Positions 63,005 through 64,000 of a DNA stretch of 64,000 bases are shown here, in pieces. This stretch comes from Pyropia yezoensis (taxonomy: Eukaryota; Rhodophyta; Bangiophyceae; Bangiales; Bangiaceae). Location of the stretch: the NCBI GenBank assembly GCA_009829735.1, contig CM020618.1:24847346-24911345 (forward strand). Direction: 5' to 3'. The stretch's first letter is position 1. Each line of letters opens with the position of its first letter. A program made the position numbers and the translations under genes. The notes under the pieces were generated by a model, which saw only the letters and a program-made list of their open reading frames with translations, ran no database searches and was not told the DNA's origin.

Positions 63005-63799
63005 TCAGAAAATTCGAAAGCGCGGCTGCCAGTCCCCACTCCACCGCTCATCCTCGTCGTCGTAGCTCAGGTGGGATCCCCGCCGGCACCCTGGCTCGTC
63101 CGCACGCTCCCCCCCACAGCACGACCACTGGCGCACCAGCACAGACCGGTAGCGGGTCTTTCGGCTGCTCTTTTGAGGGTCCCGCCCGGTGCCAACGCCC
63201 CACGGGTCCGCCCCACCGGGCTCGTCCTCCTCGTCTTCGTCCACGACCTCCCGCACCTCCCCCAACGCGGAGATACCCGCCACCACCCCCGTCCGCAACT
63301 GCGTGACAGCCAGGCGATACGCTCCCGCGACGCCAATGGCGCTGGCGTGGAAATGGCAGCTGCCATGAGCGTTGGCGTCGGGGTCGTACATCTGCCCGCA
63401 GCGGCGGCAGCGCGCCATGCGGGGTGGCGTAGGGGTGGCGGCGGACTTGGCGGGCGGCGCCCCAGCCGTCGTGCCATCACCGGGGCCACCAGAAGGGACG
63501 CCTGCCCCACTGGCACGGGGCGCCGAGCCAGGAGCGGGCGACGACGTGGCGGGGGGGGGGGAGTCATCGTTGCGTGGCGGTGGCGGCGCCGGCGGCGGAG
63601 GCAGCGGCGGCGTCTCGTCCGAGCCCGGACCAGCGACAGGGGTGCAAATGGCAGCATTGGAAAAGGACAAGGGGCGGGACCGCCGACGCGGTGGCCCCCT
63701 GCGGGTCACTGCCCCCGACCGTAAAGACCGCAACCGCAATAGGTGTGGGGGGAGCGCCGCAAAGGCGGGGTCACCAAGAGCAAAAGGTAGAGACGCCAT
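63005..63799 (-). CDS. CHORD-like zinc-binding protein, probably plastid-targeted
   Basis: 264 residues from ATG 63799. The first ~125 residues are Arg/Pro/Ser-rich and nearly free of acidic residues at the start, like a transit peptide followed by a linker. The C-terminal half carries the CHORD ligand set: Cys131 and Cys134 (CRRCGQMYDPDAN), Cys148 and His151 (SCHFH), Cys227 and Cys228 (QWSCC), Cys238 and His243 (GCRRGSH), then LSYDDEDERW. CHORD modules bind two zinc ions; the best known are RAR1 and CHORDC1, which are HSP90 partners. Here there is a single module with an insertion of about 75 residues between its halves and no CS domain, so it belongs to a separate single-module group rather than being RAR1. 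Plastid targeting is inferred from composition only. Confidence 0.78.
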   Translation of the reverse strand: MASLPFALGDPAFAALPPHLLRLRSLRSGAVTRRGPPRRRSRPLSFSNAAICTPVAGPGSDETPPLPPPPAPPPPRNDDSPPPATSSPAPGSAPRASGAGVPSGGPGDGTTAGAPPAKSAATPTPPRMARCRRCGQMYDPDANAHGSCHFHASAIGVAGAYRLAVTQLRTGVVAGISALGEVREVVDEDEEDEPGGADPWGVGTGRDPQKSSRKTRYRSVLVRQWSCCGGERADEPGCRRGSHLSYDDEDERWSGDWQPRFRIF

Positions 63800-63935
63800 A
63801 GACGCGGCGCGACAAACTCAACTGAGGCGTACGGGAGAAGAGGAGGGTAGAAGGACTCGGGCACGAGAAAGGAACGTGGTGTCTTGGAGAGGTGAGAAGG
63901 TTGGGGGGCCGTCCCTGACAGGCGTGTGAGGCAGC

Positions 63936-64000
63936 TCAGTTTTGTGCTCTCGCAGACGCCGCCTCGCTCACCACGCGACCCTGGGCCGCGTTGAAAGCCT
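63936..64000 (-). CDS. 3' end of a minus-strand gene running off the window (tentative)
   Basis: Reading from the right edge, the frame AFNAAQGRVVSEAASARAQN ends at a TGA (63936-63938), 137 bp upstream of the CHORD gene's start. Composition is protein-like and non-repetitive, but 20 codons are too few to be sure. Confidence 0.35.
   Translation of the reverse strand, partial: AFNAAQGRVVSEAASARAQN

Overview
The window looks like nuclear DNA of a photosynthetic eukaryote. It is extremely GC-rich and alanine/glycine/proline-rich outside its transposons, with few short introns. It carries a plastid-type SRP54, a nuclear Ycf20-like gene, a CHORD-like zinc protein that may be plastid-targeted, PEX16, cullin-3, PITHD1 and FAM32A homologues, and a tRNA gene with an extra insertion in its D-loop. 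Disrupted tRNA genes of that kind are known from the red alga Cyanidioschyzon, so a red alga (a Porphyra/Pyropia-like bangiophyte) is the best guess. The lineage is an inference from these traits, not a database match.

Layout. 0.7-3.6 kb: Ala/Pro-rich protein with a signal peptide. 3.6-4.6 kb: 943-bp DNA element with about 320-bp terminal inverted repeats. 4.9-7.1 kb (-): PEX16-like. 7.7-9.4 kb (-): secretory GMC oxidoreductase. 10.0-18.1 kb: tyrosine-recombinase (DIRS/Ngaro-type) retroelement with split direct repeats; its recombinase is broken by the 5' part of a Ty3/Gypsy element and its right end carries a 517-bp MITE. 18.6-21.3 kb: PB1-domain protein. 21.7-23.5 kb (-): plastid SRP54. 23.9-25.1 kb: FAM32A homologue with one intron. 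25.4-28.7 kb (-): unknown three-exon gene. 28.7-32.4 kb: almost pure simple sequence. 32.4-33.6 kb (-): frame-broken unknown gene. 34.1-45.6 kb: an island of more ordinary base composition holding a decayed minus-strand Gypsy element (about 35.2-43.1 kb). 47.0-53.7 kb: giant 2,256-residue alanine-rich protein with a hydrophobic tail. 54.2 kb (-): tRNA-Ser(UGA). 54.6-56.2 kb (-): Ycf20-like gene in three exons. 57.6-60.7 kb: cullin-3. 61.4-62.1 kb (-): PITHD1 homologue. 63.0-63.8 kb (-): CHORD-like protein. The 3' end of another minus-strand gene may enter at the right edge.

The cellular genes are housekeeping genes of unrelated pathways: peroxisome biogenesis, plastid protein targeting, splicing, ubiquitin ligation and plastid function. 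I see no operon or gene-cluster logic. Several conserved proteins are much longer than their relatives because of inserted Ala, Gly, Pro or Gly-Asn tracts. Long G/C homopolymers coincide with frame changes in two gene models, so some breaks may be assembly errors.

The observations most worth following are the doubly interrupted tRNA-Ser gene, the giant tail-anchored alanine-rich protein, and the nested mobile element with its in-frame gag/recombinase chimera.
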